64,000 nucleotides of DNA from Alphaproteobacteria bacterium (GCA_024275895.1 JAJRYE010000016.1:1-64000); one strand, 5' to 3'; positions 20,359-30,013 are shown, numbered from the stretch's first letter. Notes: a model not told the origin generated them from the letters alone. A program made the numbers and translations.

Positions 20359-21534
20359 ATGTTTCACGAAGCGCAAGACGACGAAGATGAGCGCCGGACA
20401 GGGGGTCCTCGAATGGAATCGCAACAAAAGAGCGTCAGGCGTTTCGCCATGCTCGCCTTATCCAATGTGGTGGCTGTTGCCGGCTTGTTGGGGATGGCTA
20501 TCTATTTTTACTGGGAAATTGAAAACGGCGAACTCATCCTTCGCACCGATGCGCTCGCCAGCGTGGGCGAGATGGGCAAGACCGACCGGCTCATGGCGCT
20601 CAAAACCTCCAGAACGGATACAGACCGCATTGATACGGACCGCCTGCCAACCGCGCCGGTGCAGGAGGGTCTGGTTGACGAAGAGCGGCCTTTATCGGCG
20701 AAAACCGCGCGCTTGATCCCGCCGCCGCTTGTAAACGAGGCGGGCAAGAGCGATGCCCTGAATATCCTCGCCAAAGAGGTGATTGCCAGACGCATCACGC
20801 CGCAGGAATCTTTCGACCTTGCCTCCGTTGCCCCCGACAAGCCTTATCCGCTTGAGGATCTGGCCCGCGCCAGGACCCGGAACGGGCAACCCGCCGGCAA
20901 GGCGGCGCTGAAAACCCCGGTTAAACCGGAAGAAGAAACAAAGGCCGAGCGCAAGAACCGCCTGATGCTGGCAAAACTGAAACATAAGGAACGGGCGCAA
21001 TATTGTCTGTCGGCGGCGATTTATTATGAATCCGCCTATGAGCCCAAACGCGGCAAGGAAGCTGTCGCCCAGGTGATCTTGAACCGCAAGGCGAGTAAAA
21101 GTTATCCCAATACGATTTGCGGCGTGGTTTTCCAGAATGATCACATGAAAAACCGCTGCCAGTTCTCCTTTGCCTGTGACGGGCGCTCGGACCGGCCCAA
21201 AAAGACCAAGCCGTGGAAACAGGCGGAGCAGGTCGCCAAATCCTTCCTGGTCGGTGGCAAGCGCGTCCGCGCCATGAAAGACGTGACCCATTATCATGCC
21301 GATTATGTCCGGCCGAAATGGGCCAGCAGCCTGATCCGGGTTTCAAAAATCGGGCACCATATTTTTTATAAAATTCCGCCGGGCGGAGACCGTGTCCGGG
21401 TGGCCTCCAACAATCGCCGCGCGCGCGGCGGATACCGGATATTCAAGATTGCCCCCCCGGCAAAGCTGTTCGGATCGCTCAAATCTGCCTCGGCTCCTGC
21501 TCCGACTCCCGTGGCGATTGCCTCCGACAACTGA
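20359..21534 (+). CDS. Membrane-anchored SleB-type cell-wall hydrolase (Hydrolase_2)
   Basis: 391 residues: short cytoplasmic start, one membrane helix (about 31-51, MLALSNVVAVAGLLGMAIYF), a Pro/Lys-rich periplasmic linker, and a Hydrolase_2 domain at about 214-338. The domain has YCLSAAIYYESAYEPKRGKE with the likely catalytic Glu224, AVAQVILNRKASKSYP, and the paired Cys region TICGVVFQ..CQFSFACDG. The family cleaves peptidoglycan (lytic transglycosylase or amidase type). ATG 20359 has AAAGAG just upstream; ATG 20413 is an alternative. The promoter suggests cell-cycle timing, so a division or remodelling role is inferred. Confidence 0.87.
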   Translation: MFHEAQDDEDERRTGGPRMESQQKSVRRFAMLALSNVVAVAGLLGMAIYFYWEIENGELILRTDALASVGEMGKTDRLMALKTSRTDTDRIDTDRLPTAPVQEGLVDEERPLSAKTARLIPPPLVNEAGKSDALNILAKEVIARRITPQESFDLASVAPDKPYPLEDLARARTRNGQPAGKAALKTPVKPEEETKAERKNRLMLAKLKHKERAQYCLSAAIYYESAYEPKRGKEAVAQVILNRKASKSYPNTICGVVFQNDHMKNRCQFSFACDGRSDRPKKTKPWKQAEQVAKSFLVGGKRVRAMKDVTHYHADYVRPKWASSLIRVSKIGHHIFYKIPPGGDRVRVASNNRRARGGYRIFKIAPPAKLFGSLKSASAPAPTPVAIASDN

Positions 21535-21568
21535 GTACCTGATCAACTCCGGACTTCAGGTCATTCGG

Positions 21569-22423
21569 TCAAAAATCAAGCCCCAGATCAAGCGCCGGGG
21601 CTGAATGCGTAAGCGCGCCGACCGAGATCAGATCGACGCCGCTGGCGGCAATTTGTGCTACCGTGGCCGCGTTTACCCCGCCCGAGGCTTCCGCCAGAGC
21701 CTGCTCGCCGATCATGCCGACAGCCCCGGCCAGCATGTCTGCACTCATATTATCGAGCAAAACCGCATCGACGCCGCTGGCCAGCGCCAGGCGCAACTGG
21801 TCAAGATTGTCCACCTCGACCTCGATCTTGACCATATGCCCAACATTTGCCTTTACCGCGCTGATGGCCTGCGCCACCCCGCCCGCCGCGGCAATATGGT
21901 TGTCCTTGATCAGAACCGCGTCATCGAGCCCGAAGCGGTGATTGGTGCCGCCGCCCGCTTTAACCGCGTATTTCTCCAGCAACCGCAGGCCCGGCGTGGT
22001 CTTGCGCGTATCGCAAATTTGCGCTTTTGTGCCTGCCGTCAGAGCCACCAGCTTTTGTGTCGCCGTGGCAATGCCGCTCATATGGCCAAGATAATTGAGC
22101 GCCACCCGTTCCGCCGATAAAATGGCGCGGGTATTGCCCTCAAGCCGCGCGACGATGCCGCCGGCCTCTATATCCTCGCCGTCATCAACACAGCGCTCAA
22201 AGACAATGGTTTCATCCAGCATGTCAAAAGCCGCTTCCGCCAGGTCAAGTCCGGCAATCCGTCCCGCCTGCCGCGCGCCGATCACGGCCCTGATCCGGGC
22301 ACCGGGTGCGATGATGGCATTGGTCGTGATATCCCCGGCGCGGCCCAGATCTTCTTTCAAGGCCCCGCGCACGGCGTCTTGCACCAGCAGGCGGGGCAGG
22401 GGGGAGAGGAGTGCTTTGGTCAC
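21569..22423 (-). CDS. nadC: Nicotinate-nucleotide pyrophosphorylase (carboxylating)
   Basis: 284-residue quinolinate phosphoribosyltransferase: quinolinate plus PRPP to nicotinate mononucleotide. Signatures LKEDLGRAGDITT near the N-terminus, CDTRKTTPGLRLLEKYAVKA with the substrate-binding Arg/Lys residues, GGGTNHRFGLDDAVLIKDNH, and LDNMSADML. Third gene of nadA-nadB-nadC. Confidence 0.96.
   Translation of the reverse strand: MTKALLSPLPRLLVQDAVRGALKEDLGRAGDITTNAIIAPGARIRAVIGARQAGRIAGLDLAEAAFDMLDETIVFERCVDDGEDIEAGGIVARLEGNTRAILSAERVALNYLGHMSGIATATQKLVALTAGTKAQICDTRKTTPGLRLLEKYAVKAGGGTNHRFGLDDAVLIKDNHIAAAGGVAQAISAVKANVGHMVKIEVEVDNLDQLRLALASGVDAVLLDNMSADMLAGAVGMIGEQALAEASGGVNAATVAQIAASGVDLISVGALTHSAPALDLGLDF
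21571..21602 (-). terminator. Intrinsic terminator overlapping the nadC end
   Basis: Minus strand: AGCCCC / GGGGCT stem (21597-21602 with 21579-21584) then TTGATTTTTG. The hairpin is inside the last nadC codons and the T-run holds its stop codon, so it would end the nad operon. Stem is only 6 bp with a 12-nt loop. Confidence 0.5.
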
Positions 22424-22450
22424 GGGAACTTACCTTCCGCAGTCTCGTTG

Positions 22451-24049
22451 TTACCGGAGCGCCTCGCGCGCAACCCGGCGTGCCGTGTCAAGGGTCATCA
22501 GGCCCCTTTGTCCCTGTGAACCGGTGTGCGGGAAATCCTCGCGGGTATGCCCGCCGCGCGACTCGCGCCGCGCCCAGGCGCCGGCGGTGATAAAGAGCGC
22601 GGCGATGCACATGGCCCTGAGCCAGGGGGAGCTTGCCCGCTGTTCTATCGCCAAAATTTCCTCAAGCGCGCTGCGCAGCCCCGCCGCATTGCGCACGACT
22701 CCGACATGTTTGCTCATCAGCTTGCGCAATTTCCAGATGTTCTCGCCGGCATTTTCATGTTTTTCCGGCAAGGAGGGCGGAAGGATTTTTTCGGTGTAAA
22801 TCACCGAAGACGGAATAAGAAGTTTAAGATCATCGGCAATGCGCGCCCCAAACACAACCGCTTCGAGCAGCGAGTTGCTGGCCAGCCGGTTGGCGCCGTG
22901 AACCCCAGTCGCCGCCACCTCGCCGCAGGCCCACAGCCCGTCAAGCGATGTGCGCCCGTTGGCGTCGGTCAACACCCCGCCCATATGATAATGCGCCGCC
23001 GGGGCCACCGGAATGGGCTCTTTGACGGGATCAATCCCGGCCTCTTTGCACAAACGGTAAACCTGGGGGAATTCAGCCTCAAAGCGCGCGCCGATAGCCT
23101 CGCGGCAATCCAGAAATGCACCGCGCCCGGCGGCGTTTTCGGCAAATACCGCCCGCGCCACAATATCGCGCGGCGCCATCTCGGCGGCTTCATGAACCGC
23201 TTTCATGAACCGTTCTCCGGCTTTGTTGATGAGGATAGCGCCTTCACCGCGCAGCGCTTCGGTGGCCAGCGGCGCCGGATCATGATCGCTCACAATGGCG
23301 GTGGGGTGAAACTGGACGAATTCGGCATCGGCGATCATCGCCCCGGCTTCGGCCGCCATGGCAATGCCGCTGCCGATTGCGCCGCGCGGGTTTGTCGTCA
23401 GGGCGTAAAGCCCGCCCGCGCCGCCGGTGGCCAGCACCACCGCGGCACCAAAGACAATTTGCGTTTCGGCATCCCAGCCGGGTGTTCGGGGCTGGATCAC
23501 AACCCCGGTGACCCGGTGGCCCGAAACAACCAGCTCCTGCGCCCAGACATCTTCGAGAATGCGGATATGGGGCGCCTTGCGCGCCTGTTTGATCAGGGCC
23601 TCCATAATCACCGCCCCAGCCATATCGCCCTCGACTTTCACCACCCGCCGTGCGCTGTGGGCCGCCTCGCGGCTCAGCTTGAGCACACCTTCGGTATCCT
23701 TGTCGAACGGAACGCCGTATTTGAGCAAATCAAGAATGCGCGCCGGAGCCTCGGACGCCAGCAGATGCGCCATTTTCTCATCCACCAGCCCGTCTCCGGC
23801 GGCAATCGTATCGGCGGCATGAGCCTCTACCGTATCGCTCACCCCGACCGCCGCCGCGATTCCGCCCTGCGCCAGGGCGCTGGCCTCGCTGGTGCCGAGC
23901 GCCCCGCCGGCAATCACGCTCACGCGCAGCGGCGCGAGCTTGAGGGCGGTGAAAAGCCCCGCCAGCCCGCCGCCGATAATCACCACATTATTGGGCACCG
24001 GCTGCATATGCGCCTTGCCGGAAAGATCAAGGATCTGCGAATCTTCCAT
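22451..24049 (-). CDS. nadB: L-aspartate oxidase
   Basis: 532-residue flavoenzyme oxidising L-aspartate to iminoaspartate for quinolinate formation. FAD-binding VVIIGGGLAGLFTALKLAPL near residue 22, the succinate-dehydrogenase-type core (EFVQFHPTAI, HYHMGGVLTDANGRT, GVHGANRLASNSLLEAVVFG) and a helical C-terminal domain. It lies 4 bp after nadA and 27 bp before nadC. Confidence 0.96.
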   Translation of the reverse strand: MEDSQILDLSGKAHMQPVPNNVVIIGGGLAGLFTALKLAPLRVSVIAGGALGTSEASALAQGGIAAAVGVSDTVEAHAADTIAAGDGLVDEKMAHLLASEAPARILDLLKYGVPFDKDTEGVLKLSREAAHSARRVVKVEGDMAGAVIMEALIKQARKAPHIRILEDVWAQELVVSGHRVTGVVIQPRTPGWDAETQIVFGAAVVLATGGAGGLYALTTNPRGAIGSGIAMAAEAGAMIADAEFVQFHPTAIVSDHDPAPLATEALRGEGAILINKAGERFMKAVHEAAEMAPRDIVARAVFAENAAGRGAFLDCREAIGARFEAEFPQVYRLCKEAGIDPVKEPIPVAPAAHYHMGGVLTDANGRTSLDGLWACGEVAATGVHGANRLASNSLLEAVVFGARIADDLKLLIPSSVIYTEKILPPSLPEKHENAGENIWKLRKLMSKHVGVVRNAAGLRSALEEILAIEQRASSPWLRAMCIAALFITAGAWARRESRGGHTREDFPHTGSQGQRGLMTLDTARRVAREALR

Positions 24050-24053
24050 GGAG

Positions 24054-25142
24054 TTATCCGTTCAGCCGGATCATTCGCTCCACGGCCTCGCGCGCCGGGG
24101 CGGCGACCGCCGGATCAATAGTCACCTCCTCTTTCATATAGACCAGTGAATCAAGGATATTTTTCAGGCTGATCATCTTCATATAGGGGCAAAGATTGCA
24201 TGGCCGGATAAATTCGACATCCGGGTTTTCCACCGCCACATTATCGCTCATGGAGCATTCCGTGACCATCATGACCTTTTCAGGCCGGTTGTCCTGCACC
24301 CAGTTGATCATGCCGGAGGTAGAGCCGGCAAAATCGGCGGCCTTCAGAACCTCCGGCGTGCATTCAGGGTGCGCGATGATCTTCAAACCCGGATGCATCT
24401 CGCGGTAATCATCAAGCTCTCCTGCCGTAAATTGTTCATGCACCTCGCAGCGCCCCGGTTCATAGGGGATCACCTCGACATTGGTCTGGTTGTTGACATT
24501 GGCGGCTAAAAACCGGTCCGGCACCAGTAAAACCCTGGGCGCACCCAGCGATTCGACCACCTGCACCGCGTTGGACGAAGTGCAGCAAATATCGCATTCG
24601 GCTTTTACCCCGGCGCTGGTGTTGACATAGGTCACAACCGGTACGCCGGGATATTTCCGGCGCAAATCGCGCACGTCCTGTGCCGTGATCGATTCGGCCA
24701 GCGAGCAACCGGCATTGGAATCGGGAATGAGAACCGTCTTGTCCGGATTGAGCAGTTTTGCCGTCTCGGCCATGAAGTGAACCCCGGCCTGCACGATGAT
24801 ATCGGCATCCGACCGGGCCGCCTCACGCGCCAGTTGCAGCGAATCGCCCTTAAAATCGGCCACGCAGTGAAAAATCTCCGGCGTCATGTAATTATGCGCC
24901 AGAATGACCGCGCCGCGCTGTTTTTTCAAGGTGTTGATCGCCTTGATATAGGGGGCGAAAAACGGCCATTCCACCGGCGGGATAACCGTCTTTACCCGCT
25001 CGTAAAGCGGCTCCATCTCTTTTGCCAGCCCGGCTGTGTAGTCAAGCTGCGGCATCCCCACAACCCCGTGCCGCGCCGCCGCGTCGGGGCGGGGGGCAGG
25101 CGAGGCGCCCGGTGTTACCTGTGTCTGAAAACTGTTGGTCAT
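24054..25142 (-). CDS. nadA: Quinolinate synthase A
   Basis: 362-residue [4Fe-4S] enzyme condensing iminoaspartate and dihydroxyacetone phosphate to quinolinate. The three cluster cysteines sit in [22 protein letters not shown] and [21 protein letters not shown] and HPECTPEV are other family signatures. ATG 25142 has AGGAGG 6 nt upstream. First gene of the de novo NAD operon, under the palindromic operators described next. Confidence 0.96.
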   Translation of the reverse strand: MTNSFQTQVTPGASPAPRPDAAARHGVVGMPQLDYTAGLAKEMEPLYERVKTVIPPVEWPFFAPYIKAINTLKKQRGAVILAHNYMTPEIFHCVADFKGDSLQLAREAARSDADIIVQAGVHFMAETAKLLNPDKTVLIPDSNAGCSLAESITAQDVRDLRRKYPGVPVVTYVNTSAGVKAECDICCTSSNAVQVVESLGAPRVLLVPDRFLAANVNNQTNVEVIPYEPGRCEVHEQFTAGELDDYREMHPGLKIIAHPECTPEVLKAADFAGSTSGMINWVQDNRPEKVMMVTECSMSDNVAVENPDVEFIRPCNLCPYMKMISLKNILDSLVYMKEEVTIDPAVAAPAREAVERMIRLNG

Positions 25143-25154
25143 ACTGGCCTCCTA

Positions 25155-25173
25155 TATACTCAAAATGAGTATA
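25155..25173. promoter_or_regulatory. Proximal nad operator (probable NadQ site)
   Basis: TATACTCAAAATGAGTATA: perfect 8-bp arms around AAA, ending 2 nt before the nadA AGGAGG. On the minus strand it contains a -10-like TATACT (25173-25168), so bound repressor would block the promoter. Assigned to NadQ because nadQ is close by and the target is nadABC; I do not recall a published consensus to compare. Confidence 0.6.
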
Positions 25174-25184
25174 ACCAAGACTTC

Positions 25185-25210
25185 AAAACACCCGGCAAAG
25201 CGCCGGGCAC
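25185..25210 (-). terminator. Hairpin with short T-run upstream of nadA
   Basis: CCCGGC-GCTTT-GCCGGG followed by TGTTTTG on the minus strand, between the two nad operators. It may stop read-through from the lipase-like gene so that nadA depends on its own promoter. The T-run is short and interrupted. Confidence 0.45.
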
Positions 25211-25216
25211 GGATAT

Positions 25217-25235
25217 TATGCTAAAATTGAGCATT
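25217..25235. promoter_or_regulatory. Distal nad operator (second probable NadQ site)
   Basis: TATGCTAAAATTGAGCATT matches the proximal palindrome at 14 of 19 positions and lies 62 bp from it centre to centre, close to six helical turns, so two bound dimers could contact each other by looping. The rest of the 25236-25371 gap shows a -10-like TATAAT on the minus strand (near 25246-25251) but no gene. Confidence 0.5.
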
Positions 25236-25371
25236 ACTCGTGCCATTATAATAGGGTGTGGTGAAAATAATTCAAGTTCTGCCGTAATCTGCCGGAGCGC
25301 TTTGGAAGAGCCGGAAACCGGTTTTCCGGCACGTAATGCGGCAAGGCCGGAAAAAACCTGATCCGCGGGGC

Positions 25372-26289
25372 TCACTCAACATATTTTTCCCGCTCGGCGT
25401 AAGAGACCTGGGTTGCGCCCGATTCCAGTTCCCTGATTTTCTGGATATATTTGCCGATAGCGTGATCCTCCAGCAGGGCGCGGCCGAAATTGCGCCAGTA
25501 TTCACCCACCGAAATCCGGCTGGCGTCATGCTCATCAAGAAAAACAAAATGCTTGCGTTTCAGAAGAATGATTTCAGCACCGATATGTTCATAAGTGACT
25601 TTGGTGCTTTTTGTTGCGATAGAGGGGGGGAAAAGCGAGATCACGTCATTGGAATCAACCACGCGCGTAACGGGCAGATGAGCATAACGTTCAACACCCT
25701 CTGAATCGGTAAATTTAGGTTGGCCGAAATTGACGCTCGGCGCAATGGAGAACCCGTCATTAGCCAGATACATCAGTAAAATCATGCCACTGGCCGCCCC
25801 CAGCGAATGGCCGGTCGCCGCCACCTTGTAGTTTTTTCTCAGATGTGGCCGAATATCCTGATAGATTTTATGCGCCACATCATGAAAGCCGTGATGAACC
25901 CTGATACCAAGTTTTGTATCGCGGATTCTTTTTGTCCTTGTGTCCTCAATAATGTTTTTCAGATTTGCCGAGCCGCGGATACTGACGAGTTGCAGTTTTT
26001 TCTTTGGATGCACCTCAAGGAAATATTGAACATCCGTGCCCTCTGGCGTGCTTATGCGGGTGGTTTTGGGAAAACGGGATTTGATCTGTTCCGAGTGCAG
26101 ATAGGCGGCCTCGGCCCTGTCGGCAAACCAGTTGATGCTCTTAAAGTCAATGTGTTGACGTGTAATTTTGGTGCTGATCCGGGCGTAATCCGCCGGTATC
26201 AGCCGCACACAGGCTGCCAGCACCAAAAATACCGCCAGCAATACCGGCAGTTTCAATCCCGGCGATGTTTTCAGGGATCTCAACTCCAT
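25372..26289 (-). CDS. Lipoprotein with class-3 lipase fold
   Basis: 305 residues. Signal peptide with lipobox LVLAAC (Cys27), so membrane-anchored. The alpha/beta-hydrolase part has GIRVHHGFHDVAHKIYQDIR and the nucleophile elbow ATGHSLGAASGMIL, then VNFGQPKFTD and RVVDSNDVISLFPP, which fit lipase class 3. Ser in GHSLG, Asp in DSND and a late His are the likely triad. ATG 26289 with AGGGAG is chosen over the upstream start, which overlaps the DUF2339 gene. Substrate unknown. Confidence 0.8.
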   Translation of the reverse strand: MELRSLKTSPGLKLPVLLAVFLVLAACVRLIPADYARISTKITRQHIDFKSINWFADRAEAAYLHSEQIKSRFPKTTRISTPEGTDVQYFLEVHPKKKLQLVSIRGSANLKNIIEDTRTKRIRDTKLGIRVHHGFHDVAHKIYQDIRPHLRKNYKVAATGHSLGAASGMILLMYLANDGFSIAPSVNFGQPKFTDSEGVERYAHLPVTRVVDSNDVISLFPPSIATKSTKVTYEHIGAEIILLKRKHFVFLDEHDASRISVGEYWRNFGRALLEDHAIGKYIQKIRELESGATQVSYAEREKYVE

Positions 26290-26296
26290 AGCTCCC

Positions 26297-29005
26297 TTAC
26301 TTCTCACTCGTGTCGGGCGCGGTGTCATCCCCGGTTTTTACCGCCTCTTTTGGCGGCGCTTCCTTATTGGCCGGAAACACCGCCCTTTGGTACACATAAC
26401 CGATGCCGATCAGCACCATACCAAGCCCGATAAAGGAAAGGGCGCGGAAAATGCCGGTAAGATTTGACATATCAAACAAGAACACCTTGCTCACGGAAAG
26501 CATCACCACCGCGAAGGAGGCGTATCTGAGCGCCCTTGTGCGCGAGAGTATCCCCGCTCCCAGCAGCGCCAGCCCGTAAACCAGCCAGACAGCAGAATAA
26601 GTGTACATTTCCCCGTCGCTTGTTTCCTGGTTCAAACCCAGCAATCCGCTACCCTGGAACAGCGCCCGGATTTCCAGTGACAGATAGGCAAAAGCAAGAA
26701 CCAGCGCAACCGCTCCGGCGGCGGCAAGATAGAACGGATGACGAATAGTATTGCCCGTTACATAGATCAGGCCATAAAGCATGGCGGGCAGCAGATAGGC
26801 TAGGATAAGCTGGTTGAATATCAGCCCCGCGCCAATGGAATCATTGGTCATCAGTGGATTAAGGGCAAGAAGTTGCACCAGCACGATGCCGGCTATCCCC
26901 ATGAGGCCCAGAACCAGCGAACCATAGGACAAAACCACGCGTTTGCGCCAGTTGTCCAGCCGGTTCAGTCCCAGCGAAAGCCCGGCCCAGGTCAGGGTAT
27001 GGATACTCATTTCCTGCAAGTCGAAACGGCTGGACGTGACAACCCCGTTATTGAGCAGATGCCGGACCTCAAATCCAATCAACGCGGTGGTAAAGGCGAT
27101 GGCGGCCACCTCGAACACCTGCACATGGATGTCATCTTTTTTGCGCAAAAAGATCACCGCACTAGCGGCAAAAGCGAGCGCCGGAACGCCGTAGGCATAA
27201 AGCAGCCAGTTGAAAACCGGTATTGTACCCGGCTCGGTGGTGAGCAGGGGATACATGATGAGCCGTGCAACCACAATCAGGGCCATGGCGGCGGCCAGTT
27301 TGCGCAAGACCGGCACCGGGCGCCTGAGCGTAACAAAGGCCATGGCCGGGCATAAAAGCGCAATCGCCACCGTGAGCCAGCCTTTTTCCAGCACCATGGT
27401 GAACGCCAACGCCAGGGCGGCAAAGGCGGCGGCGGTGTAAATCCCGCTATTCCATTCCAGCCGTTTGTTTGCTCCAGCTTCGCGGCCCAGCACTTCGGCC
27501 ATCAAGGTAAAAATCGCCGCCAGCACCACCGCCGCCAGTGCGAAGGGCACTGATTGCTCAAACTGCGTTGCCTGAATATAGCCGTATATGAGCGCGCCGA
27601 GCGGCGTGAGGGTGGAAGCCGCGCTCCAGTATTCCAGCCCACCGCGCTTCCATACCGCCGCAAAGCCGGTAGCGGCGAAAATGAGTCCGAAAACCGCTCC
27701 GGCGATCAAAAAGCGGTCAAGCGCCGAAGGTTCAGGCGGCGCAAAGCCGAAGAAACGGTCATACTCGCGCATCAGATCAAGCAATGCCGGCACATGCCAG
27801 CTTGCGTAAGCAAAGCTGAACAGCAACGCCGCCCACGCCGCCAATACGCTCAAACCCCGCCAGCGCCAGGCACTGGCCAGATGCACAGCCGTTATCAGGG
27901 CGAAAAAGCTCAAAGACAGATTGGAATATTCATCAAGCCGCAACAGCGCCGCCGCCAGCAGTGATATCCCGGCCAGAACGCCGGTCACTGGCCAGTCCTG
28001 ATGCCGCCATGTCGGGTTCTTGCCGTCCACGCCCGCCTTGTCGATTTTGAGGAAAACGAGCGCCAGCACCGTAAGGGTGACAAAATAGAGCGCCGAGGGC
28101 AAAACATCGCCCGGGGTCCAGTTGCTCGTATTCCACAAAAAGCCCCATAGCACAGCGCCCGCGGCGGACGAGACCGCCAGCCACAACCAGCCGCGCAGCG
28201 AGGCGGTAAAAAAGGCCGCCGCTGTGACAAACAGCAAATAAATATAGAGCGGCCAGATATTGGGCGAATCAGAACCCGTCAGCAGGGGCGTGACATAGCT
28301 GCCCGCCATGCCCAGCGCGGCGAGTGAGGGCCCGTGCAAAACCGAAAGCGCCAGTCCTGCCACGGAGACAAGCGCCAGCAAAACAAAAGCGGCCAGCGGG
28401 CCCAAAAAGCCGTAAAGCGCAAAAGCTGTGTAAATGCTTGCATAACCGGTCAATATCCCCGCCGCTGTTAATATCCCCGGAATATAGGCCGGGGGCAGGG
28501 CGCCAAGGTGAATTTTTGCATCCCGGCGCCGCAGCACTTCCCCCGTCCCGGCCAGAACAAGCGCCAGCAGCGCCGCCAGAACCAGCCGCACCTTCGGTCC
28601 CAGCAGCCCGTACTCAACCGAGTAGCGCACCAGAAAAATCCCGCCCAGCGCCAGCGCCAGACCGCCCAGCCAGATGGTCCATTTCGCGCCAACGGTTTCT
28701 TCCAAAGACGCTTTGGGCGGCGGCGCGGTTTTCCACGCCGTTGAAGCTGCTGGCCGGGCTTTATCTGTCTGTTCCGGCTCGTCTGGTGCCTTTGGTGCTT
28801 CTGGTTCCAAAGCCTCTGCGCCTTGTTCAGGCGATGTATCCGGCCCTGTTTCTGCGCGCGGCGTTGCAAAACCGGCCTCGAGATGGCGCAGGTTTTTCTC
28901 CAGCAGCAGGAATTTTTTCTCAAGCCGTGAAAGTCTGACGAACAGAAGGGCAGGAATGCCGATCACGAGGCCAAGAACAACCAGAACGATAATTACGGCT
29001 TCCAT
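26297..29005 (-). CDS. DUF2339 large polytopic membrane protein
   Basis: 902 residues. One N-terminal membrane helix (VIIVLVVLGLVIGIPALLFV), a short coiled coil (LEKKFLLLEKNLRHLEA), a Pro/Glu/Ala-rich linker to about residue 105, then more than twenty membrane helices in the WTIWLGGLALALGGIFLVRY pattern of DUF2339. The family is widespread and uncharacterised; no transport or enzyme motif is visible. It lies 10 bp behind nadQ and overlaps nothing. Confidence 0.8.
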   Translation of the reverse strand: MEAVIIVLVVLGLVIGIPALLFVRLSRLEKKFLLLEKNLRHLEAGFATPRAETGPDTSPEQGAEALEPEAPKAPDEPEQTDKARPAASTAWKTAPPPKASLEETVGAKWTIWLGGLALALGGIFLVRYSVEYGLLGPKVRLVLAALLALVLAGTGEVLRRRDAKIHLGALPPAYIPGILTAAGILTGYASIYTAFALYGFLGPLAAFVLLALVSVAGLALSVLHGPSLAALGMAGSYVTPLLTGSDSPNIWPLYIYLLFVTAAAFFTASLRGWLWLAVSSAAGAVLWGFLWNTSNWTPGDVLPSALYFVTLTVLALVFLKIDKAGVDGKNPTWRHQDWPVTGVLAGISLLAAALLRLDEYSNLSLSFFALITAVHLASAWRWRGLSVLAAWAALLFSFAYASWHVPALLDLMREYDRFFGFAPPEPSALDRFLIAGAVFGLIFAATGFAAVWKRGGLEYWSAASTLTPLGALIYGYIQATQFEQSVPFALAAVVLAAIFTLMAEVLGREAGANKRLEWNSGIYTAAAFAALALAFTMVLEKGWLTVAIALLCPAMAFVTLRRPVPVLRKLAAAMALIVVARLIMYPLLTTEPGTIPVFNWLLYAYGVPALAFAASAVIFLRKKDDIHVQVFEVAAIAFTTALIGFEVRHLLNNGVVTSSRFDLQEMSIHTLTWAGLSLGLNRLDNWRKRVVLSYGSLVLGLMGIAGIVLVQLLALNPLMTNDSIGAGLIFNQLILAYLLPAMLYGLIYVTGNTIRHPFYLAAAGAVALVLAFAYLSLEIRALFQGSGLLGLNQETSDGEMYTYSAVWLVYGLALLGAGILSRTRALRYASFAVVMLSVSKVFLFDMSNLTGIFRALSFIGLGMVLIGIGYVYQRAVFPANKEAPPKEAVKTGDDTAPDTSEK

Positions 29006-29014
29006 TATGCGTCC

Positions 29015-30013
29015 CTATCCTTTTATGGCCTTGACGCGCAAGCCCGGAGCCGGGCGTTCGCGCAAAACCCCGCGCCGGAAGCGGAACAGCGCCGCCGGCC
29101 GCCCGCCGGTGCGCGTCAGGACGCTCCCTGTCGGCTCGACAACCCGCCCATTCTTCACCATACGGCGGAAATTCTGTTTATGCAAAGCCCCGCCGGAGAT
29201 CGCTTCAACGGCGCGCTGCAATTCAAACAGGGTAAATTCCGGTGGCATGAGCTCAAAAATAACCGGCCGGTATTTCAGCTTGCCGCGCAGCCGCCCCATG
29301 GCGGTGGCCAGAATCCGCCGGTGATCATGCTGCATGCTCTGGCCCAGAAGCGGCAGGGTGCCGTTTTTAGCGGCCAGGCCGGTATTGCCGCGCCCGTCGC
29401 GCCGCGCCTCAGGCACAATCCCGGCTTCATAAAGCAGCTCATAGCGCTCCAGAACCCCCTCTTCGTCCCAGGTCAGGCCATCAAGGCCAAAAAACAGCCT
29501 CAGCCGTTCCAGCCGTCCCAGCCCCTGTGCCTTGCGCGGATTGGTCTCGGGCAATGCGGCCCATTGGCGCAGCAGCGGTTCGATTGTCTCGCCAAGAATG
29601 GCCGGTTTGCCGCCCCGCCAGTCCTCCCAGGGGAAAAACTCGTACCATTTACGCCATTTTCCCGGCCCCGTTGCCACCGCCTCGCGCGCCAGCGCCAGAT
29701 AACCCACCGAAACCTCATGGCTGCCCTGATCTCCCGGCCTGGCATGGCGGCCCCGATCGCCAAAAGTGTAAAGCTGTTCCACATAGCCAAGCCTTAACCC
29801 GGTTTGCTCTTCCACCCAGGCGCGCAGCCCCATTTCCATGGTCCGGTGCGCAATGGGGTTGAAGGGGCCAAAGGGCAGGAAATCAGCTCTTGCCTTTTCA
29901 TCGCCGTGCCTGGGCACCGCTAGGATCAGCGGCTCCCCGCCCCGCACCGCAACAATAGCCGCGCTCAGGCCGATAATGACCGAGGCTTGCTGTTTCTGGC
30001 TGCTGCGCGGCAT
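29015..30013 (-). CDS. nadQ: NadQ-type NAD biosynthesis repressor
   Basis: 332 residues. N-terminal Nudix-like ligand domain with a degraded Nudix box (MGLRAWVEEQTGLRLGYVEQ lacks the RE of the catalytic box) and TFGDRGRH..GSHEVSVGYLAL. C-terminal winged helix (FTLFELQRAVEAISGGALHK then NFRRMVKNG..VEPTG..GGRPAALFRF) resembling NrtR regulators. Alphaproteobacterial proteins of this build repress NAD synthesis and sense a NAD precursor or cofactor. ATG 30013 has AAGGA upstream. It lies on the same strand as nadABC, about 4 kb upstream of nadA. Confidence 0.85.
   Translation of the reverse strand: MPRSSQKQQASVIIGLSAAIVAVRGGEPLILAVPRHGDEKARADFLPFGPFNPIAHRTMEMGLRAWVEEQTGLRLGYVEQLYTFGDRGRHARPGDQGSHEVSVGYLALAREAVATGPGKWRKWYEFFPWEDWRGGKPAILGETIEPLLRQWAALPETNPRKAQGLGRLERLRLFFGLDGLTWDEEGVLERYELLYEAGIVPEARRDGRGNTGLAAKNGTLPLLGQSMQHDHRRILATAMGRLRGKLKYRPVIFELMPPEFTLFELQRAVEAISGGALHKQNFRRMVKNGRVVEPTGSVLTRTGGRPAALFRFRRGVLRERPAPGLRVKAIKG

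Noticed and set aside
22526-24121. Long open frame opposite nadB (531 codons)
   Set aside because: Shadow of nadB; no recognisable domain and no start signal.
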